From Pseudomonadota bacterium (GTDB taxonomy: Bacteria; Desulfobacterota; Desulfobulbia; Desulfobulbales; Desulfocapsaceae), in the NCBI GenBank assembly GCA_018817385.1, contig JAHIUA010000035.1:124001-188000 (forward strand): a DNA stretch of 64,000 nt, read 5' to 3'. The notes beneath the pieces are model-generated. The model did no database searches. It was not told the DNA's origin and worked only from the letters and a program-made list of their open reading frames with translations. Positions 36,316 to 45,294 of this stretch are shown here, one piece after another (position 1 is the first letter of the stretch; each line of letters starts with the position of its first letter). Position numbers and translations under genes: made by a program.

Positions 36316-36344
36316 TGTAACACAAAATTCAAAAAGGTGTTACA
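36316..36344 (+). promoter_or_regulatory. Palindromic operator before nikR, probable NikR site
   Basis: TGTAACAC (36316-36323), 13 bases, GTGTTACA (36337-36344): a perfect 8-bp inverted repeat whose half-sites are two helical turns apart. It ends 2 bases before the nikR ATG and overlaps the ribosome site. From memory, delta-proteobacterial NikR sites use GTGTTAC/GTAACAC half-sites, so autoregulation by nickel-bound NikR is likely. Confidence 0.7.
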
Positions 36345-36346
36345 AG

Positions 36347-36757
36347 ATGTTAAAACGTTTTACCGTTTCCATGGAAGAAGACCTTCTCGATGACTTTGAC
36401 AGCTTCACCCGGGAACGTCATTATCAGAACCGCTCCGAGGCGCTACGCGATCTCATCCGCAGCCGCATCATTGAAAAAGAATGGCAGGCGGACAAGGACG
36501 TCATGGGCGTCATATCCCTGGTCTACGACCACCACCAGCATGGACTCCAGGAAAAAGTGACGGAACTGCAGCACCACTTCCATCATCATATCGTCTCCAC
36601 AACCCACGTCCATATGGACCATAATAACTGCCTGGAAGTAATCATCGTCCACGGCAAGGCAGGCGATGTGCGGAGACTGGCAGACAGTCTCATTGCCCTG
36701 CGCGGTGTGCGCAACGGCAATCTAGCCATGAGCTCCACCGGCAAAGACCTGCACTGA
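36347..36757 (+). CDS. nikR: Nickel-responsive transcriptional regulator NikR
   Basis: A 136-residue ribbon-helix-helix repressor. The N-terminal DNA-binding part is MLKRFTVSMEEDLLDDFDSF with NRSEALRDLIR. The C-terminal ACT-like metal domain has the nickel ligands in THVHMDHNNC (His-x-His-x5-Cys) plus an upstream His-rich HHHFHHH. With Ni2+ bound it should repress nickel uptake genes. The ATG at 36347 sits at the end of a palindromic operator. nikM follows after 26 bases, so nikR heads the nikRMLQO operon. Confidence 0.93.
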   Translation: MLKRFTVSMEEDLLDDFDSFTRERHYQNRSEALRDLIRSRIIEKEWQADKDVMGVISLVYDHHQHGLQEKVTELQHHFHHHIVSTTHVHMDHNNCLEVIIVHGKAGDVRRLADSLIALRGVRNGNLAMSSTGKDLH

Positions 36758-36783
36758 ATTTCACCCAATACCAACCAATTTCC

Positions 36784-37392
36784 ATGCACATCTCAGAAGG
36801 CGTCCTCACCGCACCGGTATTAATAGGAGGTGCTGTTCTCACCGCTGTGGGGACAACAGTGGGTCTGAAAAAACTGGATTACGATCGCATCATGACCGTT
36901 TCCCTGCTCTCCGCCGCCTTTTTCGTAGCCTCCCTGATCCACGTCCCAGTGGGACCAGGTTCCGTACACCTTCTCCTCGGCGGTCTTCTCGGACTCCTGC
37001 TGGGCTGGGGAGCCTTTCCAGCCATTGTCGTGGCCCTGCTTCTGCAGGCCGTCTTTTTCCAATATGGTGGTATAGTCGTCCTCGGAGTCAACGGTTTCAA
37101 TATTGGTGGGCCCGCAGTCCTCTGTGGCCTGTCCTTACGTCCCTTACTCAAGGGCAGTAAAAAACAAGGGATGACGGCTGGATTTCTTGCCGGATGCTGT
37201 TCCATGTTGCTTTCAGCACTCCTCATGGCAGGGGCCCTCTTCTTCTCGGATCAGGGTTTTCTCCACGCCGCTGTCATTCTCCTGACCAGCCACTTGCCGG
37301 TCATGCTCATCGAAGGGCTGATCACCATGTTCGTTGTCGGATTTCTGGCCCGGGTGCAGCCGGAAATCCTCTCCTTGGACACCCGGAAATAA
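36784..37392 (+). CDS. nikM: ECF nickel transporter S component NikM (CbiM family)
   Basis: A 202-residue membrane protein with about six hydrophobic segments and the invariant N terminus MHISEG. His2 and the following residues are buried metal ligands in CbiM/NikM. Further marks are HVPVGPGSVHLLLGGLLG and FQYGGIVVLGVNGFNIGGPA. The family moves Ni2+ or Co2+. nikR upstream and a [NiFe]-hydrogenase in the window favour nickel. Second gene of the operon. Confidence 0.92.
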   Translation: MHISEGVLTAPVLIGGAVLTAVGTTVGLKKLDYDRIMTVSLLSAAFFVASLIHVPVGPGSVHLLLGGLLGLLLGWGAFPAIVVALLLQAVFFQYGGIVVLGVNGFNIGGPAVLCGLSLRPLLKGSKKQGMTAGFLAGCCSMLLSALLMAGALFFSDQGFLHAAVILLTSHLPVMLIEGLITMFVVGFLARVQPEILSLDTRK

Positions 37393-37396
37393 TCTC

Positions 37397-38026
37397 ATGC
37401 CTCTCCCCTCCATCCTTGCCAATAAAAAGCTTTTTCTTCTCCTTGCCTGTCTCTTTCTCTTCCCCTCTCAAGGGCTGGCCCATAAGATACGGGTCTTTGC
37501 CTGGGTCTCCGGAGATACGGTAACCGTAGAATCGGGTTTTGCCGACAATCGCCCTCTTATAAAGGGAGAAATAACGGTAATAGACAACAAGAAGGGTACA
37601 GTCCTGCTCCAGGGAATCGGAGATGAAAATGGGATCTTCACCTTTGCTGTCCCAGACCAAGCCAGGGCCGAAGCAAGTGACCTGCTGATCATTGTCTCCG
37701 GCGGTGAAGGACACCAGAACCAATGGCTGATCCCGGCCACAGAATATCTTCCTCAGGGTGACGGATCTACTCCTGAAACAATGCCCTCCCTTCCCCCGGC
37801 AGCTTCCCCTGCAAGCTCTGCAGAGGTGGACAATAGCAAACTGAAACAACTCATTGCGGAAGTACTGGAAGAGCAGCTGGCGCCCATCAGACGGAGTCTG
37901 GCCAAGGCCGAAGAGAAGAAACCAACCATCAACGACATCCTCGGCGGAATCGGTTATCTCATCGGCCTTGCCGGACTGGCGGCCTGGCTCAAGAACCGTC
38001 GCCCCAAAGGACAGCAGGACAAATGA
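37397..38026 (+). CDS. nikL: NikL-type accessory component of the ECF nickel transporter
   Basis: A 209-residue protein flanked by membrane segments. The signal-like N terminus (KKLFLLLACLFLFPSQGLAH) leaves HKIRVFAWVSGD at the mature start. Then follow an extracytoplasmic beta domain, a Pro/Ser linker, a short coiled coil (LKQLIAEVLEEQLAPIRRSL) and a C-terminal membrane helix with basic tail. This fits NikL, which replaces NikN in NikKMLQO transporters. The ATG is 4 bases after the nikM stop, and its stop overlaps nikQ by 4 bases. The mature N-terminal His is likely to matter for metal transfer, by analogy with NikN/CbiN. Confidence 0.82.
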   Translation: MPLPSILANKKLFLLLACLFLFPSQGLAHKIRVFAWVSGDTVTVESGFADNRPLIKGEITVIDNKKGTVLLQGIGDENGIFTFAVPDQARAEASDLLIIVSGGEGHQNQWLIPATEYLPQGDGSTPETMPSLPPAASPASSAEVDNSKLKQLIAEVLEEQLAPIRRSLAKAEEKKPTINDILGGIGYLIGLAGLAAWLKNRRPKGQQDK

Positions 38027-38775
38027 TTGAGGAACCCTTTGCCACCGGCACTACTTTGTTTCACAGCCGTGATGCCCGGGTAAAACTCATCCCGGCTGTG
38101 GCCATCACCTTGATCCTGGCCCTGACCTCCTCGTTCCTGGTGGCTGGCACAGGCTGCATCCTGACAGGCCTGCTGCTCATCCTCTCCAGGCCAAGCCCCC
38201 GCCTCATCCTCAGACGTATCTGCAGGGTCAACATCTTCACCCTCTTTCTCTGGCTCACCCTCCCCCTCACCTATGGAGGGGATACGATTCTCCCCTTTCT
38301 TTTTCTTGATCTGAGCCTGGACGGTATCCGGATGGCAACCCTCATTACCCTGAAGACAAACGGGATTCTTTTCTCCTTTCTGGCCCTGCTCGCCACCTCC
38401 ACGCTTGCCAGCCTGGGCCATGGTCTGGAAAAACTCGGTATGCCGCGCAAGCTCACCTTTCTCCTCCTTTTTTCCTATCGCCAGCTCTTTGTCATCCACC
38501 AGGAATATCTTCGCCTGCAGCGGGCGGCAAGGTTACGAGGATTTATCCCTGCCAATTCTCTCCATACCTACCGCACCTACAGCCACCTCTTTGCCATGAC
38601 TCTGGTAAAAAGCTGGAACCGAGCGGAAAGGGTGCACCAGGCCATGGTCCTGCGCGGCTTCAACGGCACACTGATCCCCCTCAATCAGCCGCAACTCAGC
38701 AAGAACGACTATCTCTTTTTGACGACCATACTCCTTATCAGCTTCTTCCTGGCAACAATCCCCTTTTTCTGTTAA
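38023..38775 (+). CDS. nikQ: ECF transporter T component NikQ (CbiQ family)
   Basis: A 250-residue membrane protein with about five hydrophobic segments. It has the two Ala-Arg-Gly type coupling motifs of T components: LQRAARLRGF near residue 165 and VHQAMVLRGFNG near 205, which contact the ATPase. It connects NikM with NikO. It overlaps nikL by 4 bases. Confidence 0.92.
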   Translation: MIEEPFATGTTLFHSRDARVKLIPAVAITLILALTSSFLVAGTGCILTGLLLILSRPSPRLILRRICRVNIFTLFLWLTLPLTYGGDTILPFLFLDLSLDGIRMATLITLKTNGILFSFLALLATSTLASLGHGLEKLGMPRKLTFLLLFSYRQLFVIHQEYLRLQRAARLRGFIPANSLHTYRTYSHLFAMTLVKSWNRAERVHQAMVLRGFNGTLIPLNQPQLSKNDYLFLTTILLISFFLATIPFFC

Positions 38776-38785
38776 CGCTTCCATC

Positions 38786-39517
38786 ATGACAACTCTGCCG
38801 CCACTCATCGAACTTCGCAACATCACCTACTCCTACCCAGGCCGGACGACCCCAATCCTGGAAGAGGTCAACTTCAGTATCTGTGACGAACGGATTGGCC
38901 TCATCGGCCCCAACGGCTGCGGCAAGACCACATTATTCCAGATCATCATGGGCCTGCTCACCCCGGACAGGGGAGAAGTTCTCCTGGAGGGGATGGTCAT
39001 GGCGGGGGAAAAAGATTTCCGTATCCTCCGCCGCAAGCTGGGGTTTCTCTTTCAAAACTCAGATGATCAGCTCTTCTCTCCGACAGTCCTTGAAGACGTG
39101 GCCTTCGGCCCCCTCAACCTCGGTTCCACAGCGGAAGAGGCACGGGAGATATCGGGCCGCACCCTGGAGGGCCTTGGTCTGAAAGGCTTTGAAGATCGCA
39201 TAACCCACCGATTGTCAGGTGGAGAAAAAAAGCTGGTGGCCCTGGCCACTATCCTCTCCATGCAGCCACACCTCCTGCTCCTGGACGAACCGAGCAACAA
39301 CCTGGATCCAGAAACCCGGGAACGCCTCATTGCGATCCTCAGGGGCCTGAACCAGGCCCATATTATCATCTCCCACGATCTGGACTTTCTCGCCTCCACC
39401 TGCTCCCACCTCTATACCATTGACAAGCGACGACTCATTCCCTGTAAAGAAAAACAGATTCACAGCCACGATCACATCCACCCCTATGGCGACCATCCCC
39501 ACCAGCACGGGACATGA
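38786..39517 (+). CDS. nikO: ECF nickel transporter ATPase NikO with His-rich tail
   Basis: A 243-residue ABC ATPase: Walker A GPNGCGKTT, Q-loop FQNSDDQLFSPTV, signature LSGGEKKLVAL, Walker B LLLLDEPSNNL and switch His in IIISHDLDF. The last 20 residues are His-rich (HSHDHIHPYGDHPHQHG), a feature that can bind Ni2+ and is consistent with a nickel transporter. It is the last gene of nikRMLQO. A nikO-specific terminator was not seen. Confidence 0.93.
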   Translation: MTTLPPLIELRNITYSYPGRTTPILEEVNFSICDERIGLIGPNGCGKTTLFQIIMGLLTPDRGEVLLEGMVMAGEKDFRILRRKLGFLFQNSDDQLFSPTVLEDVAFGPLNLGSTAEEAREISGRTLEGLGLKGFEDRITHRLSGGEKKLVALATILSMQPHLLLLDEPSNNLDPETRERLIAILRGLNQAHIIISHDLDFLASTCSHLYTIDKRRLIPCKEKQIHSHDHIHPYGDHPHQHGT

Positions 39518-39748
39518 GCGGATACCACAGAACTGGGAAATGGGTTCGACGATTACGACATGGGAGCGGACGAATATATACCAGTAATGAAACCCGGTTT
39601 TCTGATGTGTTTTTTGAGGAAATAATGGGGAGAGAAAAGACACGCTTAACAATAACTGCTTATTCTCCTTGTTGTTCCAAGTGATTAGAGCTAGGATTAT
39701 GGCAACTTGACGCTAGCCATAATCGAGGACAAGAGGGTACCCCTTGCC

Positions 39749-40852
39749 ATGAAAGAGATCGCCTGCTTTATCACTCCCCACGGCTTCGGCCATGCCACCC
39801 GCATGACTGCCATCCTCGAGGCCTTGCAGAGCAAAATCCCGGACCTCCATCCCCACCTCTTTACCACTGTTCCTGAATCCCTCTTTGCAGAGACCCTGAA
39901 AGACTTCAGCTATCACCCCCTGCAATGCGATATCGGCCTGGTCCAGAAAAACGGACTGGTGGCCGATCTGGAACAAACCATCAGTCGCCTGCAGGAGTTC
40001 CTTCCCTTTCAGGATGCCCTGGTCAGAGAGCTGGTCGGCAAGATAGGAGGATGCCGCCTGGTCCTCTGCGACATCGCGGGCCTCGGCATTGCCGTGGCCA
40101 GGGAGGCGGGAATCGTTTCTGTGCTCATTGAAAACTTTACCTGGGACTGGATCTATCAGGCCTATCTTCCCCAACATCCCGGCCTCCTTGCCGCCATTGA
40201 CTACCTGAAGTCTCAATATCAAGGCGCAGATATCCATATTCAGAGCGAACCTGTCTGTGCTCGCAGCAGCGCTCATCTGCTCTGCAGCCCGATCTTTCGC
40301 CGCATTCGCAGACAGCGATCGGATGTACGGAACGACCTTGGCTGCCAGAACAGACGAGTCATCCTCATCTCCATGGGGGGGGGCGATATCGAACTTCCCT
40401 TTATCAGTCGCCTGTCAACCGTCCCCGACACCTTTTTTATCCTCGCCAGCCAACAACAAAGCACCACTCTCGGTGCCAACGTCCTGCTCCTGTCACGGCA
40501 CAGCAGCTATTACCACCCCGACCTCATCAACGCTGCTGACCTGGTGATCTGCAAGAGTGGTTATTCCACCGTGGCTGAATGCTATCAAGCCGGTGTTCCC
40601 CTGATCACTGTGGGTCGGACCACTTTTCCTGAATCCGCAGTCCTGGAACGATTCACGACCACTGCCATGAATAGCCAATCTTTGAGTCAGGAATATTTTC
40701 TCTCTGCCGGCTGGCTCCCTGTCCTGGACCAACTCTGCTCTGGCCAGCGCTTGTCACCTGCCTCGATAAACGGTGCCGACACAGTGGCCAGTTATCTCTT
40801 CCCCATTCTTTCCGCCAACGAACACCCATCAGGACAAGGCCCAGCCCTGTGA
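39749..40852 (+). CDS. MurG-like (GT-B) glycosyltransferase-type protein
   Basis: A 367-residue protein with the GT-B fold pattern. The N terminus has ITPHGFGHATRMTAILEAL, like the Gly-rich loop of MurG-type enzymes. The C-terminal domain has ILISMGGGDIEL and ADLVICKSGYSTVAECYQAGVPLI, the sugar-nucleotide site of glycosyltransferase family 28. Sugar and acceptor are unknown. It stands alone downstream of nikO in the same direction, after a 230-base gap. The frame is open to 39707; I use the ATG at 39749 because the conserved part begins there. Confidence 0.72.
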   Translation: MKEIACFITPHGFGHATRMTAILEALQSKIPDLHPHLFTTVPESLFAETLKDFSYHPLQCDIGLVQKNGLVADLEQTISRLQEFLPFQDALVRELVGKIGGCRLVLCDIAGLGIAVAREAGIVSVLIENFTWDWIYQAYLPQHPGLLAAIDYLKSQYQGADIHIQSEPVCARSSAHLLCSPIFRRIRRQRSDVRNDLGCQNRRVILISMGGGDIELPFISRLSTVPDTFFILASQQQSTTLGANVLLLSRHSSYYHPDLINAADLVICKSGYSTVAECYQAGVPLITVGRTTFPESAVLERFTTTAMNSQSLSQEYFLSAGWLPVLDQLCSGQRLSPASINGADTVASYLFPILSANEHPSGQGPAL

Positions 40853-41124
40853 ACACAAAAGTACAGATGCCAACAGACGCCATTAGGCCTGGAGAGCCAG
40901 GTATTCGAGATATTGCTGCCTGGAAGGAGGGGCTTTGGGGGGAAAATAACGATGCTGCTCTCCACTGCACTCGGCAATGGAAAGAGTGGCCGGCAAGCCT
41001 GTGCAGAATTTTAATCGTATGGACTCCCAGTCCCTGTTCGAAGCAAGAAACGGGGAAACAACAGCTTCAACGCATCAACAGGTGGAAGTTTTAAAAAGAT
41101 AAATTTGTTGGCTCGCGCAAAAGA

Positions 41125-41511
41125 TTACGCAGAAACGCTTTCAAGGACCTGTTGGAAATCTGCCAGATTGAAGGGCTTGGAAAGTGCTCCGCTGAAACCG
41201 TGGGCACGGTACTCCACAAAAACCGGATCGGTCGAATCACCACTGGTTACCACTCCACGGGCCGAGGGATCAATCTCCAGCAGTTTCCCCATAGTCTCTT
41301 TGCCTCCCATTCCTCCCGGGATATTTAAATCAAGAAAGGCCATGCAAAAAGGAACCCCTTTTGCAAGGGCCCGAGAATAGGCCACCAGAGCGTGTTCACC
41401 ATCAGATGTACATTCCACCCCATAGCCGAAGTTTTTCAAAAACAGAGCGCCTATGGTACAGATTTGTTCATCATCATCCATGAGCAAAACAAATCGCTGC
41501 TCTCCCACCAT
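41125..41511 (-). CDS. Single-domain response regulator
   Basis: A 128-residue receiver domain with no output domain. The acidic pair is in LLMDDDEQ, the phospho-Asp in MAFLDLNIPGGMGGKETM, and the Lys in ALSKPFNL. The NIPGGMGG loop is typical of receivers paired with hybrid kinases such as the one at 33079-35340, whose own receiver has a similar TVSGGMGG. Function by itself is unknown. Confidence 0.87.
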   Translation of the reverse strand: MVGEQRFVLLMDDDEQICTIGALFLKNFGYGVECTSDGEHALVAYSRALAKGVPFCMAFLDLNIPGGMGGKETMGKLLEIDPSARGVVTSGDSTDPVFVEYRAHGFSGALSKPFNLADFQQVLESVSA

Positions 41512-41632
41512 CCCTTCTCCTGATCTAAAAATAGAAACTCATTTAAAAATACAATAGTACACGTTATTGTATAATTTCCATCCAGGCAATACAAGGGCGA
41601 AAATTACCTCCCTCCAATAAGTCGCGACCCTG

Positions 41633-42040
41633 TTACACCTGATACTTTTCAATGATCTCATCAGGAATACGTGTAGGCCTGCCGTTCTGCACCGAGATCA
41701 TGGTGTAGCCAACCTCACCCTGAGCTGCGATCTTTTCCCTCTCATCCTTGACAATCCAGAAACTGATTACGACTTGAGCCCCATGGAAATTTTTGACCTG
41801 AGTCCGGACCACGATGCTGTCCTGAAGAAGGATGGGCCGTTTGTATTGGATATTGACCTCAGAAGCCACCCAGGAATATCCCCGTTTCACAAACTCTTCC
41901 ATGGAAACCTTATAATCCTTTTTCATCTGATCATAACGGGCCATAAGAAGATAATCCAGATATCTGGAATAGTGGACATGATTGTTCATATCAATGTCAT
42001 CTGGCCGGACAGTAACCTTTGTTTCAAAGATGGAATACAT
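41633..42040 (-). CDS. Acyl-CoA thioesterase of the 4HBT hot-dog family
   Basis: A 135-residue single hot-dog domain. The family motif with catalytic Asp lies at DIDMNNHVHYSRYLDYL, near residue 18, and the long helix follows. It is similar to YbgC/FadM-type thioesterases that hydrolyse acyl-CoA. The substrate chain cannot be told. Monocistronic. Confidence 0.85.
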   Translation of the reverse strand: MYSIFETKVTVRPDDIDMNNHVHYSRYLDYLLMARYDQMKKDYKVSMEEFVKRGYSWVASEVNIQYKRPILLQDSIVVRTQVKNFHGAQVVISFWIVKDEREKIAAQGEVGYTMISVQNGRPTRIPDEIIEKYQV

Positions 42041-42389
42041 ATTTTAACTCCTGTAACCTTTTATGCGCTTTGCTGCACAGCTCCATTCCCCGATTTTTTA
42101 TCACTTTTATACTCGCAGTTGCATAATTCGCAAAATTTTAAATTGCCTTCCGGGAGAGAAACCCCTATATGTCTTTCTGGGAGCCTGTTCTAGAAGTCGG
42201 CTGCTAACGCTTCAGCTGTTCTGCTAAAAGAACGAAAGAAAAGAAACCATACTTGCGGTGAAAGAGCTGCCGATTATGATCCTGGCAGGTTCAGCTGGGC
42301 ATCAATTGCATGGTGCCCCCTTCAGTCTTTGAACCTAGAAAACAATACCACTTTGTTATTACTGTCATTAAACGGTGAGAAAAAAAATC
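42041..42389. other. Intergenic gap with a possible diverged repeat
   Basis: About 350 bases between divergent genes. AGCCTGTTCTAGAA (from about 42183) followed by ACGCTTCAG resembles the end and inside of the MITE-like family seen at 14314 and 17585, but the match is short. Nothing else stands out. Confidence 0.3.
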
Positions 42390-42959
42390 ATGTCTGATAC
42401 CAGGGAAGAGTTAAGAAAACTCATTGCCGAAAGAGTCGTTATGAAAGATGGCCATTTTCGCACCCCATCCAAAATAGTCACAAATTACTTCGATTTCTTC
42501 CAGATCTCTCTCAAACACCAGGGAATCAAACTGACGGGCGAGCTTATCTATGAAGAAATCAAAGACCTGAACATCTGTGCCCTGGGCGGACCGGGCCACC
42601 CCATCCTCTCCGTCATCTGCCGGGCAGCCTTTCTCAAAGAGATCGGGGTGTTTTACATCCGCGACTCCATGCGCAAGGAAGGGAATATCCAGGATCCCAA
42701 GTGGCTGGAGTCCAGGATCAAGGCAGGAGACCGGGTGGCCCTGGTGGGCGACGTGGTTTCCTCGGGCAGTGAGCTCATCCGAGCCCTGGAAGAGGTGATC
42801 CAGTTCGGTGCTTTTATCGTTAAAATCATCATCGTCATCGACAGCCTCGACGGCAATGGGGTAGAAAATATTCTCAAATTTGTGGCCCTGAACCAGATGG
42901 ACAACTGCCCGGTCAAGGTGATCTTCACTCGTGATGAAATCCTGGAAACAACTCCATGA
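42390..42959 (+). CDS. Orotate phosphoribosyltransferase-like PRTase
   Basis: A 189-residue type I phosphoribosyltransferase related to PyrE. The PRPP loop is VALVGDVVSSGSELIRAL, near residue 120. The N-terminal hood region and YEEIKDLNICALGGPGHPIL fit orotate PRTases, but the usual DDVxTTG is changed to GDVVSSG, so the base may not be orotate. ggtgag 10 bases upstream supports the ATG at 42390 over the in-frame GTG at 42375. It overlaps the next gene (a RapZ C-terminal domain) by 4 bases, which suggests a linked function. Confidence 0.75.
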   Translation: MSDTREELRKLIAERVVMKDGHFRTPSKIVTNYFDFFQISLKHQGIKLTGELIYEEIKDLNICALGGPGHPILSVICRAAFLKEIGVFYIRDSMRKEGNIQDPKWLESRIKAGDRVALVGDVVSSGSELIRALEEVIQFGAFIVKIIIVIDSLDGNGVENILKFVALNQMDNCPVKVIFTRDEILETTP

Positions 42960-43354
42960 CCTCTGCGCACAACTCTTTTCCCATTACCATCTTCTCCTTT
43001 GGTTACAAATATGATCCACCCCAGGATGTAAATCTGCTCTTTGACGTGCGCTTTCTTGCCAACCCTTACCACGTGGAAACCCTCCGTTCCTTCACCGGCC
43101 TGGAGTCATCCATTGCTGAGTATGTTTTACAAAATGAAGCAGGGAAAGAATGTCTCCAGCATCTGCAGAGGGTTATTCACTTTTTTGCCGAACAGTACCA
43201 GCTGAGCGGCAAAAAAGAATTACGAGTCGGTATCGGCTGCACCGGCGGTCATCACCGCTCTGTGGCCATAACTGAAGCCCTTGCCCTCCTCCTCCGCAAA
43301 GACTTTGATGCCTTGCAACACTTCCATCGGGATATAAAGAAAGAAAGCCACTGA
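42956..43354 (+). CDS. Free-standing RapZ C-terminal-domain protein
   Basis: A 132-residue protein that matches only the C-terminal half of RapZ: FSFGYKYDPP, DVRFLANPYHVETLRSFTG and VGIGCTGGHHRSVAI. In enteric bacteria this domain binds RNA (GlmZ) and glucosamine-6-phosphate and resembles a sugar-phosphate-binding fold; the N-terminal P-loop kinase-like part is absent here. Its start overlaps the PRTase stop. A role in sensing a phosphosugar or nucleotide for the neighbouring PRTase is possible but unproven. Confidence 0.85.
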   Translation: MTSAHNSFPITIFSFGYKYDPPQDVNLLFDVRFLANPYHVETLRSFTGLESSIAEYVLQNEAGKECLQHLQRVIHFFAEQYQLSGKKELRVGIGCTGGHHRSVAITEALALLLRKDFDALQHFHRDIKKESH

Positions 43355-43385
43355 CCTCATTTGTGTTGGCATCGTCAGGAAGCCA

Positions 43386-44783
43386 TCAATTCTTCTCTAT
43401 TACCAGCATCTCCTCCCATCTCCCTTTCCCATAGCGCCAGGATACCAAAAAGCAAAGGGTGGCCACAAAACCGACAATGCAGGACCAGGCCGCATAGATG
43501 CCCATTCCCATATAATGAATGCCAACAAAGAGGGGAACAATCATACACCCCAGCGAAGCCCCGGAAATTGCCCAGAGAAGAAACCGGGTATCACCGGCAC
43601 CTTTGAGCACTGCCGAAAAGATCATGTAAAAGGCGTCCAAGAGGATGTAAGCGGCCACCAGCCTTAATAATTTCGAGGCCATATGTGAAATCTCCTCGTA
43701 TTGACCACTGTCACTGCTATGGACGAAAACAGAAACAATCCATTCCGGACTGACGATAAAAAAGATATCCAGGAGCAGGGTGTAGGCCAGGAGGATATGG
43801 ATTCCGCTCCAGGCGGCTGCCCGTGCCTCATCCGGCCTCTTCCTGCCCAGGGCATATCCTGCCATGCTGCAGATTCCGTAAGAAAAGCCAAGGGCAGGCA
43901 TAAATGCCAGGGAGCTGATGGAGATCACAATATTGGAAGCAGCAAGGGGGACTGTGCCCATCCGTCCAACCATGAGGATAAAGAAAGTGAAAGCAAAGAT
44001 ATCCAGACTGAACTGGAGGGCCCCTGGGACACCATACCTGAGGAGGCCGACAAAAATTTCTCGGTCCAGGACCATGGTCTCAAGCAGTCTGAATTCTTTT
44101 CTCAAGGGCCGGGAAAAGGCTGCCAGGACGAGGAATAGGAGTGTCACCCCCCAGGAAACGACGGTCGCCAGGCCAGCACCGCGAATTCCCAGCTCCGGGA
44201 ATCCCCATACTCCATTAATAAGTCCATAATCCAGAGGAATATTGACAGCCATTCCCAGGACAGTGGCCAGCATCACCGGCCTTGTCTTTCCCCTGCCGGT
44301 AAAGAATCCGGACAGGGCCTGGATGGCCACATGGAGGACACCGCCATGACAGAGAATCCGAAAATAGAGTTCTTCCTGAATACGAACTGTTGGGCTGTGC
44401 CCGACCAGGGTAAACAGCGGCGTGGTGGCGAAGGTGGCGAACAAAAAGAGAAAAATACCGGAGAGGAAGGTGATGAAGAGCCCCTGCCAGAGAACAAGCC
44501 CTATTTTCTCAGGCCTGCCTGATCCGTAATACTGAGCAATAAAAACAGAGACATAGCCTGAAACCCCACCCAGAAAGCAGAGAAGGAGAAAGGCAGTGAC
44601 TCCGGCCGGAACCACTGCGGAGATAGCATCCACACTGTAATGGGAGAGAAAAATGCGATCCGTAAACTCCATGACCGTGGTGGCGGCCATGCCTGTGACC
44701 AAGGGTATACAGACCCTGGAAACTTCAGCATACCGGCTCCTGCGACGCCAATCACTCCAGGCCTTTAACAAAGCTGCCTTCAC
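43386..44783 (-). CDS. MATE-family multidrug/metabolite exporter
   Basis: A 465-residue membrane protein with 12 expected helices in two related halves. The N-terminal region has IPLVTGMAATTVMEFTDRIFLSHYS, typical of MATE proteins, and there is GLATVVSWGVT in the first half. MATE proteins export cationic drugs or metabolites using Na+ or H+. The upstream cupin gene overlaps its start by 4 bases, so they are co-expressed. Substrate unknown. Confidence 0.88.
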   Translation of the reverse strand: MKAALLKAWSDWRRRSRYAEVSRVCIPLVTGMAATTVMEFTDRIFLSHYSVDAISAVVPAGVTAFLLLCFLGGVSGYVSVFIAQYYGSGRPEKIGLVLWQGLFITFLSGIFLFLFATFATTPLFTLVGHSPTVRIQEELYFRILCHGGVLHVAIQALSGFFTGRGKTRPVMLATVLGMAVNIPLDYGLINGVWGFPELGIRGAGLATVVSWGVTLLFLVLAAFSRPLRKEFRLLETMVLDREIFVGLLRYGVPGALQFSLDIFAFTFFILMVGRMGTVPLAASNIVISISSLAFMPALGFSYGICSMAGYALGRKRPDEARAAAWSGIHILLAYTLLLDIFFIVSPEWIVSVFVHSSDSGQYEEISHMASKLLRLVAAYILLDAFYMIFSAVLKGAGDTRFLLWAISGASLGCMIVPLFVGIHYMGMGIYAAWSCIVGFVATLCFLVSWRYGKGRWEEMLVIEKN

Positions 44784-45145
44784 GGGGAAGCCAGGAGAAC
44801 AGTATCTTCATGACTGTAGGGAGGAGAGCAGCAACAGAGCAGGCAAAGCTCCTCCGATCCTATGTTAATCAGGCGATGAGAGGTTCCGGAAAGGATACGA
44901 ACACTGTCTCCCGGCGCCAGGAGATACTCTCCACTCTCAAGAATCATACGGGCGTGACCAGCAGTAATATGATAAATCTCTTCCGATTTTTCATGCCGAT
45001 GCAAAAGGGTTGAACAGCCAGGGGCGACCCTGGCCTCAGCCAGGCTCTGATTCCCCGCTCCATGCTGGTTTGGATGAATCAACTCTCTAATGGTGGAACC
45101 ATCTCGAGTGATATAGGATGAGACGTCCGGGTAATAACTGACCAT
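44780..45145 (-). CDS. Cupin-domain protein coupled to the MATE exporter
   Basis: A 121-residue cupin. The motifs are PGCSTLLHRHEKSEEIYHITAG (metal ligands His, His, Glu) and LAPGDSVRILSGTSHRLINIG. The start MVSYYPDVSSYITRDGSTIREL is typical of small single-domain cupins. Its stop overlaps the MATE start. It may act on or sense the exported compound. There is no match to a known enzyme. Confidence 0.85.
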   Translation of the reverse strand: MVSYYPDVSSYITRDGSTIRELIHPNQHGAGNQSLAEARVAPGCSTLLHRHEKSEEIYHITAGHARMILESGEYLLAPGDSVRILSGTSHRLINIGSEELCLLCCCSPPYSHEDTVLLASP

Positions 45146-45294
45146 GTATGTCCTTTTTCTCTATCTCTTCTTTTCTGCCACCGAAAAAGGTGTGGCAGTT
45201 GCTTTCTCTTGACAGCCAGCTATACTATTCCATAAAGTTCAAAGCCTCAACACATACACAGTCAGCCCCAAAACATTTAGCCCTGGAGGTAACT

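Noticed and set aside
40849-41094. 81-residue plus-strand frame starting on the glycosyltransferase stop codon
   Set aside because: It has no recognisable motif, a GTG start without a ribosome site, and an opposing frame of equal quality; not supported.
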